A stretch of DNA of 40,103 nt from Acidobacteriota bacterium. GTDB lineage: Bacteria; Acidobacteriota; UBA6911; JACQSX01. A program made the translations under genes and the position numbers. Below are positions 19,183-27,605 of the stretch, one piece after another. How positions within the stretch are numbered: the stretch's first letter is position 1; each line of letters opens with the position of its first letter. The stretch is taken from NCBI GenBank assembly GCA_016211105.1, contig JACQSX010000001.1, forward strand, positions 1-40,103. Direction: 5' to 3'. Under the pieces are notes generated by a model, which did not search any database, was not told the origin of the DNA, and saw nothing but the letters and a program-made list of their open reading frames with translations.

Positions 19183-19869
19183 TCACCTCCCAAAAGTGAT
19201 CCCCAACAAGAACTCAGCTTGATTTAAGTTAGAACCGAAGATGCCACTGGGAATTTCGAAATTCGTGGAGCCCCAGCGGGTATAGCGAATCTCAGGGGAT
19301 AAGCGAATCAAGCCACTGCCAAGTTGGAATCCTATACCGATGACAAAGCCCGAGTTAGAACTGTCCCTCAGCTCTTGGGGCTTCTCGGATGTTCCAGTTT
19401 CACGATTTGTGCCCACGATCTGACTCACCACGTGAGTCACACCACTCACATGATGGAAGTTCACCCCTGCGTCGATAAAGGGGCTGATGGAACCATCCGA
19501 AAGCCGGTATTTCAACAGCAAAGGGAATTCCCACGAATTGATATTGGTGGCGGTATTCGTAATCAAGTCGATCGATGTGGCGCTGAAACCGTAATCCAGC
19601 CGCTTGTACAACGCATCAAACTCGATGCCCAGGCGATGCGGCAGATTCAATTCCAAGGTGGGACCCAGCGTGTAGCGCTTCGTATCTGAAAAGTACGTCA
19701 GTCGAGAAACCGATGTGCCCTTGTCAAACGCGTCCGTAGCAGGCACGCCCACCTTTACACCGAGATTCAGCGACGCGAGCTGCGCAAACGACGGAACTGT
19801 CGCCGAGAAAAAAACAATGGCCATCCGAACTATTGCCTTCCCAGTCGTCATTGCCTTGGAACCGTTCAT
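19183..19869 (-). CDS. Predicted outer-membrane beta-barrel protein
   Basis: A 228-residue protein with ATG 19869 behind an ideal AGGAGG spaced by eight bases. The N-terminus is a signal peptide (about residues 1-29, ending PSFAQ). The rest alternates hydrophobic and polar residues in strands typical of an eight-stranded barrel, for example LGPTLELNLPHRLGIEFDAL, then FPLLLKYRLSDGSISPFIDA, and ends with a terminal FLLGITFGR strand of the kind recognised by the BAM machinery. It resembles PorT/OmpW-like small barrels common in Acidobacteriota. Function is unknown. It stands alone, with a 260-base low-information spacer downstream before the riboswitch. Confidence 0.8.
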   Translation of the reverse strand: MNGSKAMTTGKAIVRMAIVFFSATVPSFAQLASLNLGVKVGVPATDAFDKGTSVSRLTYFSDTKRYTLGPTLELNLPHRLGIEFDALYKRLDYGFSATSIDLITNTATNINSWEFPLLLKYRLSDGSISPFIDAGVNFHHVSGVTHVVSQIVGTNRETGTSEKPQELRDSSNSGFVIGIGFQLGSGLIRLSPEIRYTRWGSTNFEIPSGIFGSNLNQAEFLLGITFGR

Positions 19870-20001
19870 CGTTACATCCTCCTGTAGGGACATTGAAGAT
19901 CCGCCGTTGCACGAAAGCTTCAGCCTGCCGCACTCCTGGACCCTACCTGTGATGGGAGGCGCATGTCAATCATTCATCTCAAAGAAGGCAAATTGCCGGG
20001 G

Positions 20002-20403
20002 TCATCCCATCTTTGAGGTGGACTCTGGAAGGATCTTATAGACGACCCGCACTTCCTTGGCTTGGGCATACGGGTACCTATCAACCCCCAGATATTTCTT
20101 CGCCATCCTATTGATGTGCTCGGACGCCCCTTCCTCGGTAATTTCCACCACCCTGCCCCGCACCTCCAGATAGCGATACGGGTTGTCGGGATCCATCAGC
20201 GACAGCGCGACGCGAGGATCCCGGCGCATGTTACGATCCTTTTGGCGTCCCCGCGCCGAATTCACCCACACGTACGTCCCGTCAAAGTCACACCACACCG
20301 GTGTCACCTGCGGATGCCCGTCAGGCATCAACGTCGCCAGGCTGGCAAAAGCCCGCTTGTGGAACAAGTCCAGGAACTTTTTCGGTATCTTCCCATTTGT
20401 CAT
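20002..20403 (-). CDS. PPOX-class FMN/F420-binding oxidoreductase (FDOR-B-like)
   Basis: A 133-residue split-barrel protein starting at ATG 20403 behind AAAGGGG. The fold signature is clear: an F-A-S-L-A-T-L-M-P-D-G-H-P-Q-V-T-P-V-W strand pair, then VWVNSARGRQKDRNMRRDPR and the RYLEVRGRVVEI strand. The S-A-R-G-R-x-K-x-R-N segment is the cofactor phosphate-binding region seen in F420-dependent members of the pyridoxamine-phosphate-oxidase superfamily such as Rv1155 relatives. The F420 biosynthesis genes lie about 2 kb away, which supports F420 over FMN, but sequence alone cannot decide. It is 34 bases downstream of the SagB-type gene on the same strand, so the two are probably co-transcribed. 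Confidence 0.85.
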   Translation of the reverse strand: MTNGKIPKKFLDLFHKRAFASLATLMPDGHPQVTPVWCDFDGTYVWVNSARGRQKDRNMRRDPRVALSLMDPDNPYRYLEVRGRVVEITEEGASEHINRMAKKYLGVDRYPYAQAKEVRVVYKILPESTSKMG

Positions 20404-20437
20404 GGTGTCCCCTTTGTTAAGAGTTTCCTTTCGACAT

Positions 20438-21991
20438 TCATAATTCGACGTCAAGTGATTTTCGCTTCGCTCCGTGCCCCAATGCCACCAGGAAAATGGC
20501 GCTTTTACCCCTAGCATGGGGAGAGAAAAACTCAGTGACCTCATCGTCGTAAAAGGTTAGGCCCGTCGCTCCCAGTTTCTGTGCGTAGGCAGTCAGGTAA
20601 AGCTTTCCCCCAAGAACTCCGGCCTCCAGTTCCACCGCCCGGTAGCCCCGGTTGCCGTAGCGCTCAAGAATCGTCTGCAAGTCAGCCAGAAAGAAAACGT
20701 CAGCGCTGGCATCGGCGGCCAGTTTCTGCTCCAGCGCCAGATAACCGGCTTCACTGCGAAAATTTCCTCCTTTCAAAAGCTCCAGCTCCCACGTCTCTCG
20801 TCGCAACACATAGACACCCGGAGCAAGCCCTTCCACCGCGTGGACAATTAGATACCAATCATTGAGCAGCGCCGAGGGCGGTTGTAAGAAATCAGCCGCA
20901 ATGCCTTGGGCCGAGCAGTACAATAGATTCGAAAATTCGCGAAGCGAGATGGGCTTTCTCTGAAATTGCCGGCTCGACCCACGGCGCATCACCACTCGCT
21001 CCACATTGTCACAACTCACTTCCGCCGAAAGGTCCGGATGCAGCTTGCAAAGAGAACCATGGGACGCTTGGAGCTCCTTGCAAGGGGCCGGCCCTCGCCA
21101 GTGTCCAACCTCTTCCACGGTAGCCAAACATGTGGCAGCATGCATCGCCCGCATCTCGGGGTAGTCCACTTCATGGTTTGAATAAGGCGCCGTCTTCAGC
21201 CGTAAAGGTTCCACGGCAGGAGACGAACGAGAAACATGGGGCTGCGTCCTCCCGATTGACGCCATGCACAGAGCCACTTCCTGTTGTGTATTTAGATCCA
21301 GCAGCCGATTGACGTCGTCATCCACAAAACCAAGAACCAATTGTCCCGGTAACCCCAACGCCGCGCATACCGCAAAGAGGTTCGCCAAAATCGTCCCGTT
21401 GTCCCATCCAAAGTGGCGATAGGCGCGCGCCTGATATTTCCAGGCATTCCGCCAATAAATGCCGGTGCAAACGATGATGAGGGGCGCCTGCAGTATGCTT
21501 GGCTCCTGATTGCTGGCATGAGCAAGGACGGCACGGTAGTCACCTCGGCGCAATCGCCGCAGCGCAAAGTCTTTGGGACCGAAATGATAGACACCCGCGG
21601 GCAACTCGGGGAGATCTTCGCACACCAAGTAAAGCTCCACTTGATAAAGCGCGCCGGTACAGGATGCCGCTCGAAAAAGGATTTCTCCCCCTGGGTAGAG
21701 CTTGCGTTTGGTCACGCCGGCCGAAAAATAAACAAGGCGAGCAATATCTTTTAAACTTGGAATCCTCTCGCCCTCCGTATAAACCGTCATCCCGGAGACC
21801 GCTGACAAGGCCGTCATCTCCGATTCTTGCCATGGACGGGGGAGCCCAATGGGCTCCAGTTCGGTATAGATCTTAAAAGGGATGGGCATATTTGCCCAAT
21901 CAAGAGTATGTCGACTTGCGTGCACACTGTGGTAAGAATGCTTGGTCTCGCGGTGGTAATCCCAGGCGGCTTGAATGTTGGTATGGCTCAT
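20438..21991 (-). CDS. Tandem-domain SagB/ThcOx-type nitroreductase
   Basis: A 517-residue flavoprotein made of two nitroreductase-fold domains, roughly residues 75-275 and 330-515. I start it at ATG 21991 (MSHTNIQAAW); a longer frame to 22105 runs into a palindromic repeat. Domain 1 shows SLKDIARLVYFSAGVTKR, RAASCTGALYQVELYLV and the WDNGTILANLFAVCAALGLP helix. Domain 2 repeats the pattern with LREFSNLLYCSAQGI, PSALLNDWYLIVHAV and YRAVELEAGVLGGKLYLTAY. SagB-type enzymes oxidise azolines in RiPP pathways or carry out other FMN-dependent redox chemistry. No YcaO, E1-like or precursor gene is nearby. It sits between an F420-type PPOX gene and cofD-cofC-cofE, so a role in F420 metabolism is the more local guess. 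Confidence 0.88.
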   Translation of the reverse strand: MSHTNIQAAWDYHRETKHSYHSVHASRHTLDWANMPIPFKIYTELEPIGLPRPWQESEMTALSAVSGMTVYTEGERIPSLKDIARLVYFSAGVTKRKLYPGGEILFRAASCTGALYQVELYLVCEDLPELPAGVYHFGPKDFALRRLRRGDYRAVLAHASNQEPSILQAPLIIVCTGIYWRNAWKYQARAYRHFGWDNGTILANLFAVCAALGLPGQLVLGFVDDDVNRLLDLNTQQEVALCMASIGRTQPHVSRSSPAVEPLRLKTAPYSNHEVDYPEMRAMHAATCLATVEEVGHWRGPAPCKELQASHGSLCKLHPDLSAEVSCDNVERVVMRRGSSRQFQRKPISLREFSNLLYCSAQGIAADFLQPPSALLNDWYLIVHAVEGLAPGVYVLRRETWELELLKGGNFRSEAGYLALEQKLAADASADVFFLADLQTILERYGNRGYRAVELEAGVLGGKLYLTAYAQKLGATGLTFYDDEVTEFFSPHARGKSAIFLVALGHGAKRKSLDVEL

Positions 21992-22475
21992 GGCGGTACT
22001 CAAAGGCGGAAGGCAACCTGAACCGGGAGCATCCGAGCGCGTGAAAAAATTCGAAATGAGTCCCGTCGATTCGTAGAGTCGCCCCACCGGGTAGAGACAC
22101 CCCACCGGGGTATCTCTACTGCGTCGACAACCTGGCCTGCCACAAATGCTGTGCCAAGTTTTTTACCTGTTCTCAGCGAGCGGACGGGTCGTAGGCTCCT
22201 AGCCATAAAATGTGTCCAATTACGGGCTATCGCCGGTCTCGCTATTCCATCACCGGCCCTATCCTTCTATCATGATATGTTGATTCGACAATTTGGAAAG
22301 CCTAAAAGTGATCCTGTAAAATTCTGCACCCGTGCATGAATGCTGAGTACCGTAGGAAGGTGACATCAATCCGGACGAACATGGGCAAGGGCCCGTGCAG
22401 CCCTCTGAATGGGGCGCAAGCCTCTGTCTTCTTCCCCCTACCTGCGCGTAATCTACACACCCCCGTGGAATTCAT
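21992..22475. other. Divergent spacer between the nitroreductase and cofD, with palindromes
   Basis: About 480 bases must hold the promoters for the leftward nitroreductase/PPOX pair and the rightward cof operon. It contains one full and one half copy of the GC-rich palindrome (22073-22119). The last ~100 bases before cofD include short self-complementary runs but no regulatory RNA I can name. Confidence 0.45.
22073..22119. repeat. REP-like palindrome, copy 3, with a half copy in tandem
   Basis: The full palindrome is at 22091-22119 (arms GTAGAGACACCCC and GGGGTATCTCTAC, one mismatch, ACC loop). Immediately upstream, 22073-22090 repeats the left arm and loop (GTAGAGTCGCCCCACCGG) without a right arm. 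Confidence 0.8.
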
Positions 22476-23396
22476 ATGATTGTGGCGCTGGCCGGCGGCG
22501 TGGGAGCTGCCAAGCTGCTACTGGGATTGACACAAGTCGTCCGGCCGGAGCAGGTTGCAATCATCTGCAACACCGGAGATGATATTGAGTTGTTTGGACT
22601 CCGCATATGTCCCGACCTGGATACGGTCACCTACACTTTGTCCGGAGTAGTGAATCCGGAGACTGGATGGGGGCTCAAGGGAGACACTTTCCAATGTCTT
22701 GACAACCTTGGGAACTATGGCGGCGAAACCTGGTTCAGGTTGGGAGACCGCGACCTAGCGACGCATCTCTGGCGGACACACCTGCTGCATCAGGGCTTCA
22801 CCTTGATGCAGGTCACGGAAAGGATGCGCAGCGCTTTTGGGGTTCGCAGTCAACTCATTCCCATGACCAACGAGTACACGCCGACTCGTATTTTGATTGA
22901 CGGCGGAGAGCTTCATTTGCAGGAATATTTGGTGCGTGAACAATGTCGGCCTAGGGTCCGTGGGTTGAAATATTCGCATATGGAACAAGCTCGGCCGACT
23001 TCGGGGATTGAGCAGTTGATTCTGACTGCCGAGGCAGTTCTGATCTGCCCCAGCAATCCCTTCATCAGCATTGGCCCCATCCTGGCGGTGCCCGGAATAA
23101 TGGGATTCCTGCATCGTACGCCGGCGCCCGTTGTGGCCGTCAGTCCCATTATCTGCGGGCGAGCGCTGAAAGGACCCGCGGCAAATATGCTGCAGCAACT
23201 GGGACATGCCGTCTCGGCGCGCGGCGTGGCAGAAATATATCGAAATCTGGTCGACGTCTTTGTTTTGGACGAGCAGGATGCAAATCTGGCGGAAGAGATC
23301 GAGGATCTTGGAATGCGGGTGGGCGTCATGGATACGGTCATGAACACGACGGAAGAAAAAGTCAAACTCGCCCGGCGGATCTTGGAACTGACATGA
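22476..23396 (+). CDS. cofD: 2-phospho-L-lactate / PEP transferase, F420 biosynthesis (CofD/FbiA)
   Basis: A 306-residue enzyme that moves the phospholactyl or phosphoenolpyruvyl group from its GDP-activated form onto the deazaflavin FO. The N-terminus is diagnostic: ALAGGVGAAKLLLGL, then ICNTGDDIELFGLRICPDLD, followed by LSGVVNPETGWGLKGDT. Later blocks EYTPTRILIDGGELHLQEYL and CPSNPFISIGPILAVPG also match. In bacteria the donor is the PEP form, giving dehydro-F420-0. The ribosome site is weak. Its TGA overlaps the ATG of cofC (ATGA), so the pair are translationally coupled. The FO synthase genes are not in the window. Confidence 0.96.
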   Translation: MIVALAGGVGAAKLLLGLTQVVRPEQVAIICNTGDDIELFGLRICPDLDTVTYTLSGVVNPETGWGLKGDTFQCLDNLGNYGGETWFRLGDRDLATHLWRTHLLHQGFTLMQVTERMRSAFGVRSQLIPMTNEYTPTRILIDGGELHLQEYLVREQCRPRVRGLKYSHMEQARPTSGIEQLILTAEAVLICPSNPFISIGPILAVPGIMGFLHRTPAPVVAVSPIICGRALKGPAANMLQQLGHAVSARGVAEIYRNLVDVFVLDEQDANLAEEIEDLGMRVGVMDTVMNTTEEKVKLARRILELT

Positions 23397-24049
23397 AGGT
23401 GGTTCTCTTGCCCGTCAAAGATCTTGCAAATGCCAAGCAGCGACTGGCGCCGCTTCTGTCAATGGAGGAACGTGGGGAACTCGCGCGGGCGATGCTACAA
23501 GACGTAAGTCAGGCCTTGAGTCGGTCCACCACGCCCGATCATATTGTGGTCGTGACCTCAGATCCGTGGGTCATCCAATACGTAAACGGCCTGGGTTGGG
23601 ACGTAATGCAGGAAAGCCAGCAAATTTCCGAGAGCGACTCGATCGATCGGGCTTCTTCTTTATTACGCAGGCAGGGAGCCAAGATCGTCCTCCGGCTACC
23701 CGCGGATATTCCTCTGCTGCAAGCAGAGGACGTGGATTTGCTTTTCAACGCACCATTGTGTTCTGCATCCGCGGTGCTGGTCCCTTCTCGTGATCGATCG
23801 GGCACCAATGCGCTGCTTCGCACGCCGCCAGATATTTTCCCTTCTCGTTTCGGCAAGAATAGCTTCCTGCTTCACCACGAGGAAGCTTGCCGCGCCGGGG
23901 TAAATCTGACGGTGATCGAAAATCCCAGGATCGCCCTAGACCTGGATGAAGCTTCCGATCTGGCCGAGTTTTGGCAGAGGGCGGATGGAACCCTCACCCT
24001 TCAACGAATGAGCGAGATGCGTGCAATAGAAAGAATTTTACAGCGGTAG
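23393..24049 (+). CDS. cofC: 2-phospho-L-lactate / PEP guanylyltransferase (CofC/FbiD)
   Basis: A 218-residue nucleotidyltransferase that activates 2-phospholactate or PEP with GTP for the CofD step. The opening LLPVKDLANAKQRLAPLLSM is the family's nucleotide-binding loop. LPADIPLLQAEDVDLL carries the metal-binding aspartates, and DRSGTNALLRTPPDIFPSRF is the characteristic C-terminal block. It overlaps cofD by four bases and is followed six bases later by cofE, forming a compact operon. The length is normal for the single-domain form. Whether PEP or phospholactate is used cannot be told by eye, though bacterial members studied so far use PEP. Confidence 0.95.
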   Translation: MKVVLLPVKDLANAKQRLAPLLSMEERGELARAMLQDVSQALSRSTTPDHIVVVTSDPWVIQYVNGLGWDVMQESQQISESDSIDRASSLLRRQGAKIVLRLPADIPLLQAEDVDLLFNAPLCSASAVLVPSRDRSGTNALLRTPPDIFPSRFGKNSFLLHHEEACRAGVNLTVIENPRIALDLDEASDLAEFWQRADGTLTLQRMSEMRAIERILQR

Positions 24050-24054
24050 GATCG

Positions 24055-24810
24055 ATGCAGCCAACTGAACTCCAAATCTCGGCCATTCCCGGATTGCCGG
24101 AAGTCGTCGCCGGCGATAACCTGGGTAGATTGATCGTCGAGGCGATTCACTCAGCAGCAATGCAAGTCAAAGAGAAAGACGTTTTTGTAGTGGCGCAGAA
24201 AGTTGTTTCGAAAGCGGAAGGGAGAGTGGTTCCATTGAGTACGATCCAGCCCTCCTCGCTGGCGCACGCTTGGTCGGACATTCATGACAAAGAAGCCGCT
24301 GTCGTAGAAGTTGTCTTGGGCCAGACGCGACGCTTGGTGCGAATGGAGCGCGGCATCCTCATTGTCGAGACTCAACAGGGTTATGTTTGCGCCAATGCTG
24401 GCGTGGATACTTCCAATGCCCCTCCTGGAACCGTGACGCTGCTGCCGGAGGATCCTGATTCCTCGGCGGCGAGAATTCGGGATGCTTTACAAGAACAGTT
24501 CGGGGTTCCGCTCGGTGTCATTATTTCAGATACCTTTGGGCGCCCCTGGCGTGAAGGACTGGTCAACGTGGCGCTGGGTGTCGCAGGTCTGGATCCCTTC
24601 CTCGACTATCGTGGATACCATGATGGCTTTGGACGCCGGCTTCACGCTACCGTCATCGCGGTCGCTGACGAGATCGCCTCGGCGGCCGAACTCGTCATGG
24701 GTAAAACCCGGAGAGTACCGGTGGCTCTTGTTCGTGGCTTTGATTACCGCGAGGCGGAAGGTTGGGGTCGAAACATGATTCGCCCCTCTGAACAGGATCT
24801 ATTCCGCTAA
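24055..24810 (+). CDS. cofE: F420-0:gamma-glutamyl ligase (CofE), single-domain
   Basis: A 251-residue ligase that adds gamma-linked glutamates to F420-0 with GTP. The start ATG 24055 follows the cofC stop by five bases, with a short AGGA upstream. Family blocks are clear: GLPEVVAGDNLGRLI, VFVVAQKVVSKAEGRVVP, then SDTFGRPWREGLVNVALGVA and ELVMGKTRRVPVALVRGF. It ends after the ligase domain: the C-terminal FMN-binding nitroreductase-like domain that in actinobacterial FbiB reduces dehydro-F420-0 is absent. That reductase must therefore be a separate protein; a nitroreductase-fold gene lies on the other side of cofD. Confidence 0.96.
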   Translation: MQPTELQISAIPGLPEVVAGDNLGRLIVEAIHSAAMQVKEKDVFVVAQKVVSKAEGRVVPLSTIQPSSLAHAWSDIHDKEAAVVEVVLGQTRRLVRMERGILIVETQQGYVCANAGVDTSNAPPGTVTLLPEDPDSSAARIRDALQEQFGVPLGVIISDTFGRPWREGLVNVALGVAGLDPFLDYRGYHDGFGRRLHATVIAVADEIASAAELVMGKTRRVPVALVRGFDYREAEGWGRNMIRPSEQDLFR

Positions 24811-24984
24811 CCACGAGGGAGAAGGCTTTGGGCGAATCATGTTCAAGTGAAAATGCAGTTTGCCATTCAGTTTTCAGTACTAACCATGCAATTGGAACAA
24901 TGCCTTCGATCCCTTAAAGTCTGCCCGTCACCATTTCATGTAAATAATCCGAGGCTGCTCAACTGTGCGGTGGAAGTCTTTATG

Positions 24985-25073
24985 AGGCTCGGAGAGCCGC
25001 TATTTTGTAGCCGCGCCCGTCAGGGCGTGGACCTTCAGTTTTTTTAAGATTTGGAGCGCCGAAGACGCGGCAT
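24985..25073. repeat. Left inverted repeat of the RAYT element
   Basis: It aligns in reverse complement with 25411-25500 along nearly its whole length (AGGCTCGGAGAGCCGCTATT at the outer end; GAGCGCCGAAGACGCGGCAT at the inner end). The two differ by a handful of substitutions and one small gap. Confidence 0.85.
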
Positions 25074-25137
25074 ATCGGAACCGGGGCTGCAGAAAAAAGA
25101 TCGCAGATTTGCCAAAGCAGCAGTCTTGTATCGTGCG

Positions 25138-25406
25138 ATGGCAGGAAAACATGTTTCCATGTTAGTGCATTTTGTCTGGAGTACGCGGGAGCGTCGGCCC
25201 TGGATTTCAGAAGAGTGGGAAGCCGAACTGTACCGTTACATCGGCGGAATTCTCCGCAAAGTGTCAGCAAATCGATGGAGGACCGTTTAATTGAATATAT
25301 TGGAAACCAACCGGCTCATCACAGGTCCCGGGACTTCAAACAAGAATTTCTTGAGCTGTTGCGCCGGCATGGAATTGAATACGACGAACGATATCTCTGG
25401 ATTTGA
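25138..25406 (+). pseudogene. REP-associated tyrosine transposase, internally deleted
   Basis: ATG 25138 opens with MAGKHVSMLVHFVWSTRERR, the N-terminus of Y1/IS200-like RAYT proteins (the H-x-V-W-S-T block). After GGILRK near 25260 the frame changes. A second frame then gives VSKSMEDRLIEYIGN and HHRSRDFKQEFLELLRRHGI, ending EYDERYLWI at 25406, which is the normal C-terminus of the family. Only about 90 of the usual ~150 residues remain. The central part with the catalytic tyrosine region is missing, so it is an inactive deletion derivative. Confidence 0.8.
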
Positions 25407-25410
25407 CTTG

Positions 25411-25500
25411 AAATGCCGCGTCTTCGGCGCTCGCTATTTTGAAAACCCTGAAGTCCACGCCCTTACGGGCGCGGCTACGGAATAGCGGCTCTTCGAGCCT
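25411..25500. repeat. Right inverted repeat of the RAYT element
   Basis: Reverse complement of 24985-25073 with minor differences, starting five bases after the transposase remnant's last codon. Confidence 0.85.
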
Positions 25501-25776
25501 GTCAAAGTTTAAACCCGAATTCCGAAAAGAAACCGGGCTTCAAAAGATCTACGGCCTTACATTTCAAGAGATCTTGCAAGGTCACTGAAATGATCTAAAG
25601 GCAGAGCAAAACGCGCGGCACTGGCGGCTAGCCTGTTGGCAGGGGCGCCGCCCTACGCACTAACCCGGAGGCCTAAATCCAGAAAAACTCTCGAAGTCTT
25701 GGCCAGGTATGGGCAGCTACCTGAGCAAGCGGCGCCGTATTACAAATTAACTCGCTCCCAGGCTTCTGACCCACCT

Positions 25777-27432
25777 TCACTTGCAAACAAAATTCTTGCG
25801 AACCCAATTGGCTGGATCATTTTGTCCGCCCGCAGGGCCGGCGTAGAAGGCCCGCTGCGGGTAAGCGCAAATCGGCCGCTCGTTGTCGATCTTCTGATTG
25901 GTACTGTGAGTGGCGACCACAAAATCAGGCGCTTTTCCATTCTCCACCCAATCCACCAGCGGCGACAGCTTGTCCCAATCATTCGGGCCGGGTCCTCCCC
26001 GGCAGTGGTCCATCCCCGGAATCATGAACAGTCTCATGCGATCCCTCGCCGCTTTCATGTCTCCCTTGAAAGTCGTTCCCACTACATCCTTGTAGTAATC
26101 AAGCGTTGGTTCTGGATGGGTTGCCGTGTCTCCCCAGCCATGATAGAGGATGAACTTGCCTCCCTTCTTGATCAGGAATCGCCTCAAATCGGGATCTTTG
26201 GAGTCGGCGATTGACATCATGAAGTCCGCTTTGCCGGCAGTCACATCGTCGATATTAAATTCCCACCAGGCGTACTCCGGAGGATTCCTTTTTCTATCCG
26301 GAACCTGGGACAGATCGGTTAGGTCGGGCAACGTGACACCAGGGTCAGTTTCGTAAAACAGATAGTTGATATGATCTCCGGCAGTGCCTAGCCGCGCAGG
26401 AAGCAACTTGTTACCGGCGTGAGGGATGAGATGTTCCGGCCATGCAAATTCTGACCCGAGGGCATTCCCCTTGTAGATCCTTGTACCCTTGCTGTCATGC
26501 CCGCCAGTATATGAATCCTTAATCGTCTGCAGTTGCGCAGTCGTAAAACAATGGTCAGCATTCACATCGCCGGGACACATTTTGTCGGCCAGATCCACAA
26601 CCGGATTGAAATCACAGCTTACAGGATCATCAATTACGCCGTCTTGGATTCCGTCTTTCGCGTCACACTTGGCGAGCACTGCGTTCTTCAAAATGTTCAA
26701 CTTCGTCAGGCTGTCCGGGATGCCGTCCCGATCGGTGTCAAAGGCTAAATTCCCTGCGAAATGATTTCGATAAAACCTTTGCAGTAACCAAACCTGGCTC
26801 GCGTTCATTGCCTGGTAGAAATTCACCGGCGCCCCCGCAACGATTCCGTCGAAATCATAAGGAAACCGTTGCGCCTCCATCAATGCCTGCCGCCCCCCGG
26901 TGGAGCAACCTTCAAAGTAAGAATATTTCGGATCTCGACCGTAATACGTCTTCACCACGGTTTTGGCTACGTTGACCGTCAGATGCACCGCTCGATAACC
27001 AAAATCAATTTCCGCCTGGCGATTGTTGAAACCAAAGGATGCGCCGGGTTCAGATCCGCTGTCATGCCCCGTGTTGCTGTTGGCCACGGCATACCCTTGG
27101 GCCACCCGCTCGTTCGCAAAATCCAAGTCTCCATCCTTGCCTCCGTCTCCCCACTTAAGAAACCGCCCGTTCCAGTTGGCAAGCAGTGGAAGCTGTACGT
27201 GATATTGAATCCCAGGTGGAATCAGACCTTTGACGTAACAGTACTGGGGTGTCGAAGCCGTGGCATCGACGAGTTCCGCCAAGATAATCGTCAAGTTGGG
27301 TACTTGGAGAAGGGCCCTGCAGGCTGCTTCTTCCTTTGACATATTCGGATCCAGTTTTCCCTGTGCGAAATTGTCGCCGGCGGCCAACAGTATTGCAAAC
27401 CCAGCCATAGTAAACCGCGTTAATCGACGCAT
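25777..27432 (-). CDS. Secreted tannase/feruloyl-esterase family hydrolase
   Basis: A 551-residue serine esterase started at ATG 27432, with GGAGGGGAG upstream. A signal peptide covers about residues 1-24 (ending NFAQG). The nucleophile motif is YFEGCSTGGRQALMEAQRFP. The acid is in YHGWGDTATHP and the histidine in GMDHCRGGPG, giving the family's CS-D-HC arrangement, in which cysteines next to the catalytic Ser and His form a disulfide. DTDRDGIPDS looks like a calcium-binding loop in the lid domain. The family splits ester bonds of phenolic acids (gallate, ferulate) or related diesters. The exact ester is unknown; it could supply aromatic acids from plant material. Confidence 0.92.
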   Translation of the reverse strand: MRRLTRFTMAGFAILLAAGDNFAQGKLDPNMSKEEAACRALLQVPNLTIILAELVDATASTPQYCYVKGLIPPGIQYHVQLPLLANWNGRFLKWGDGGKDGDLDFANERVAQGYAVANSNTGHDSGSEPGASFGFNNRQAEIDFGYRAVHLTVNVAKTVVKTYYGRDPKYSYFEGCSTGGRQALMEAQRFPYDFDGIVAGAPVNFYQAMNASQVWLLQRFYRNHFAGNLAFDTDRDGIPDSLTKLNILKNAVLAKCDAKDGIQDGVIDDPVSCDFNPVVDLADKMCPGDVNADHCFTTAQLQTIKDSYTGGHDSKGTRIYKGNALGSEFAWPEHLIPHAGNKLLPARLGTAGDHINYLFYETDPGVTLPDLTDLSQVPDRKRNPPEYAWWEFNIDDVTAGKADFMMSIADSKDPDLRRFLIKKGGKFILYHGWGDTATHPEPTLDYYKDVVGTTFKGDMKAARDRMRLFMIPGMDHCRGGPGPNDWDKLSPLVDWVENGKAPDFVVATHSTNQKIDNERPICAYPQRAFYAGPAGGQNDPANWVRKNFVCK

Positions 27433-27605
27433 ATGGTCTCTCCCCTCCAACTCCAATCTTGGGTTACGAAATTCGTGGAAATCGGCTTGAGAGCTTATCA
27501 CAAAACCTTCACGGCGAGGGTCCTTTTGGATAACATAAAATTTTTCCGGGTTCTGGCGCCTTCCTATTTGCGTTTCATGGGAGAATGCAAGCAGGGGAAA
27601 AAGTT

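Larger units (their letters stand above)
24985..25500. mobile_element. REP-associated transposase (RAYT/IS200-like) element, decayed
   Basis: About 516 bases bounded by long inverted repeats (24985-25073 and 25411-25500) around a broken Y1-type transposase gene. Both ends contain palindromic REP-like segments (GCCGCGCCCGTCAGGGCGTGG and its partner). The organisation matches a REP-plus-RAYT unit that has lost most of its transposase. Confidence 0.7.

Noticed and set aside
18923..19186. 87-codon frame on the minus strand (V-D and R-G-H rich)
   Set aside because: Low-complexity reading of an imperfect repeat tract; no ribosome site or homologue recognised.
22361..22475. Possible cyclic-di-GMP (GEMM) or cobalamin riboswitch ahead of cofD
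   Set aside because: GGGGCGCAAGCC and GGGCAAGG recall GEMM blocks, but the stems and spacing do not fit, and the cobalamin core is absent. A covariance-model search would settle it.
25636..26214. 192-codon plus-strand frame
   Set aside because: Mostly antisense to the tannase-family gene.
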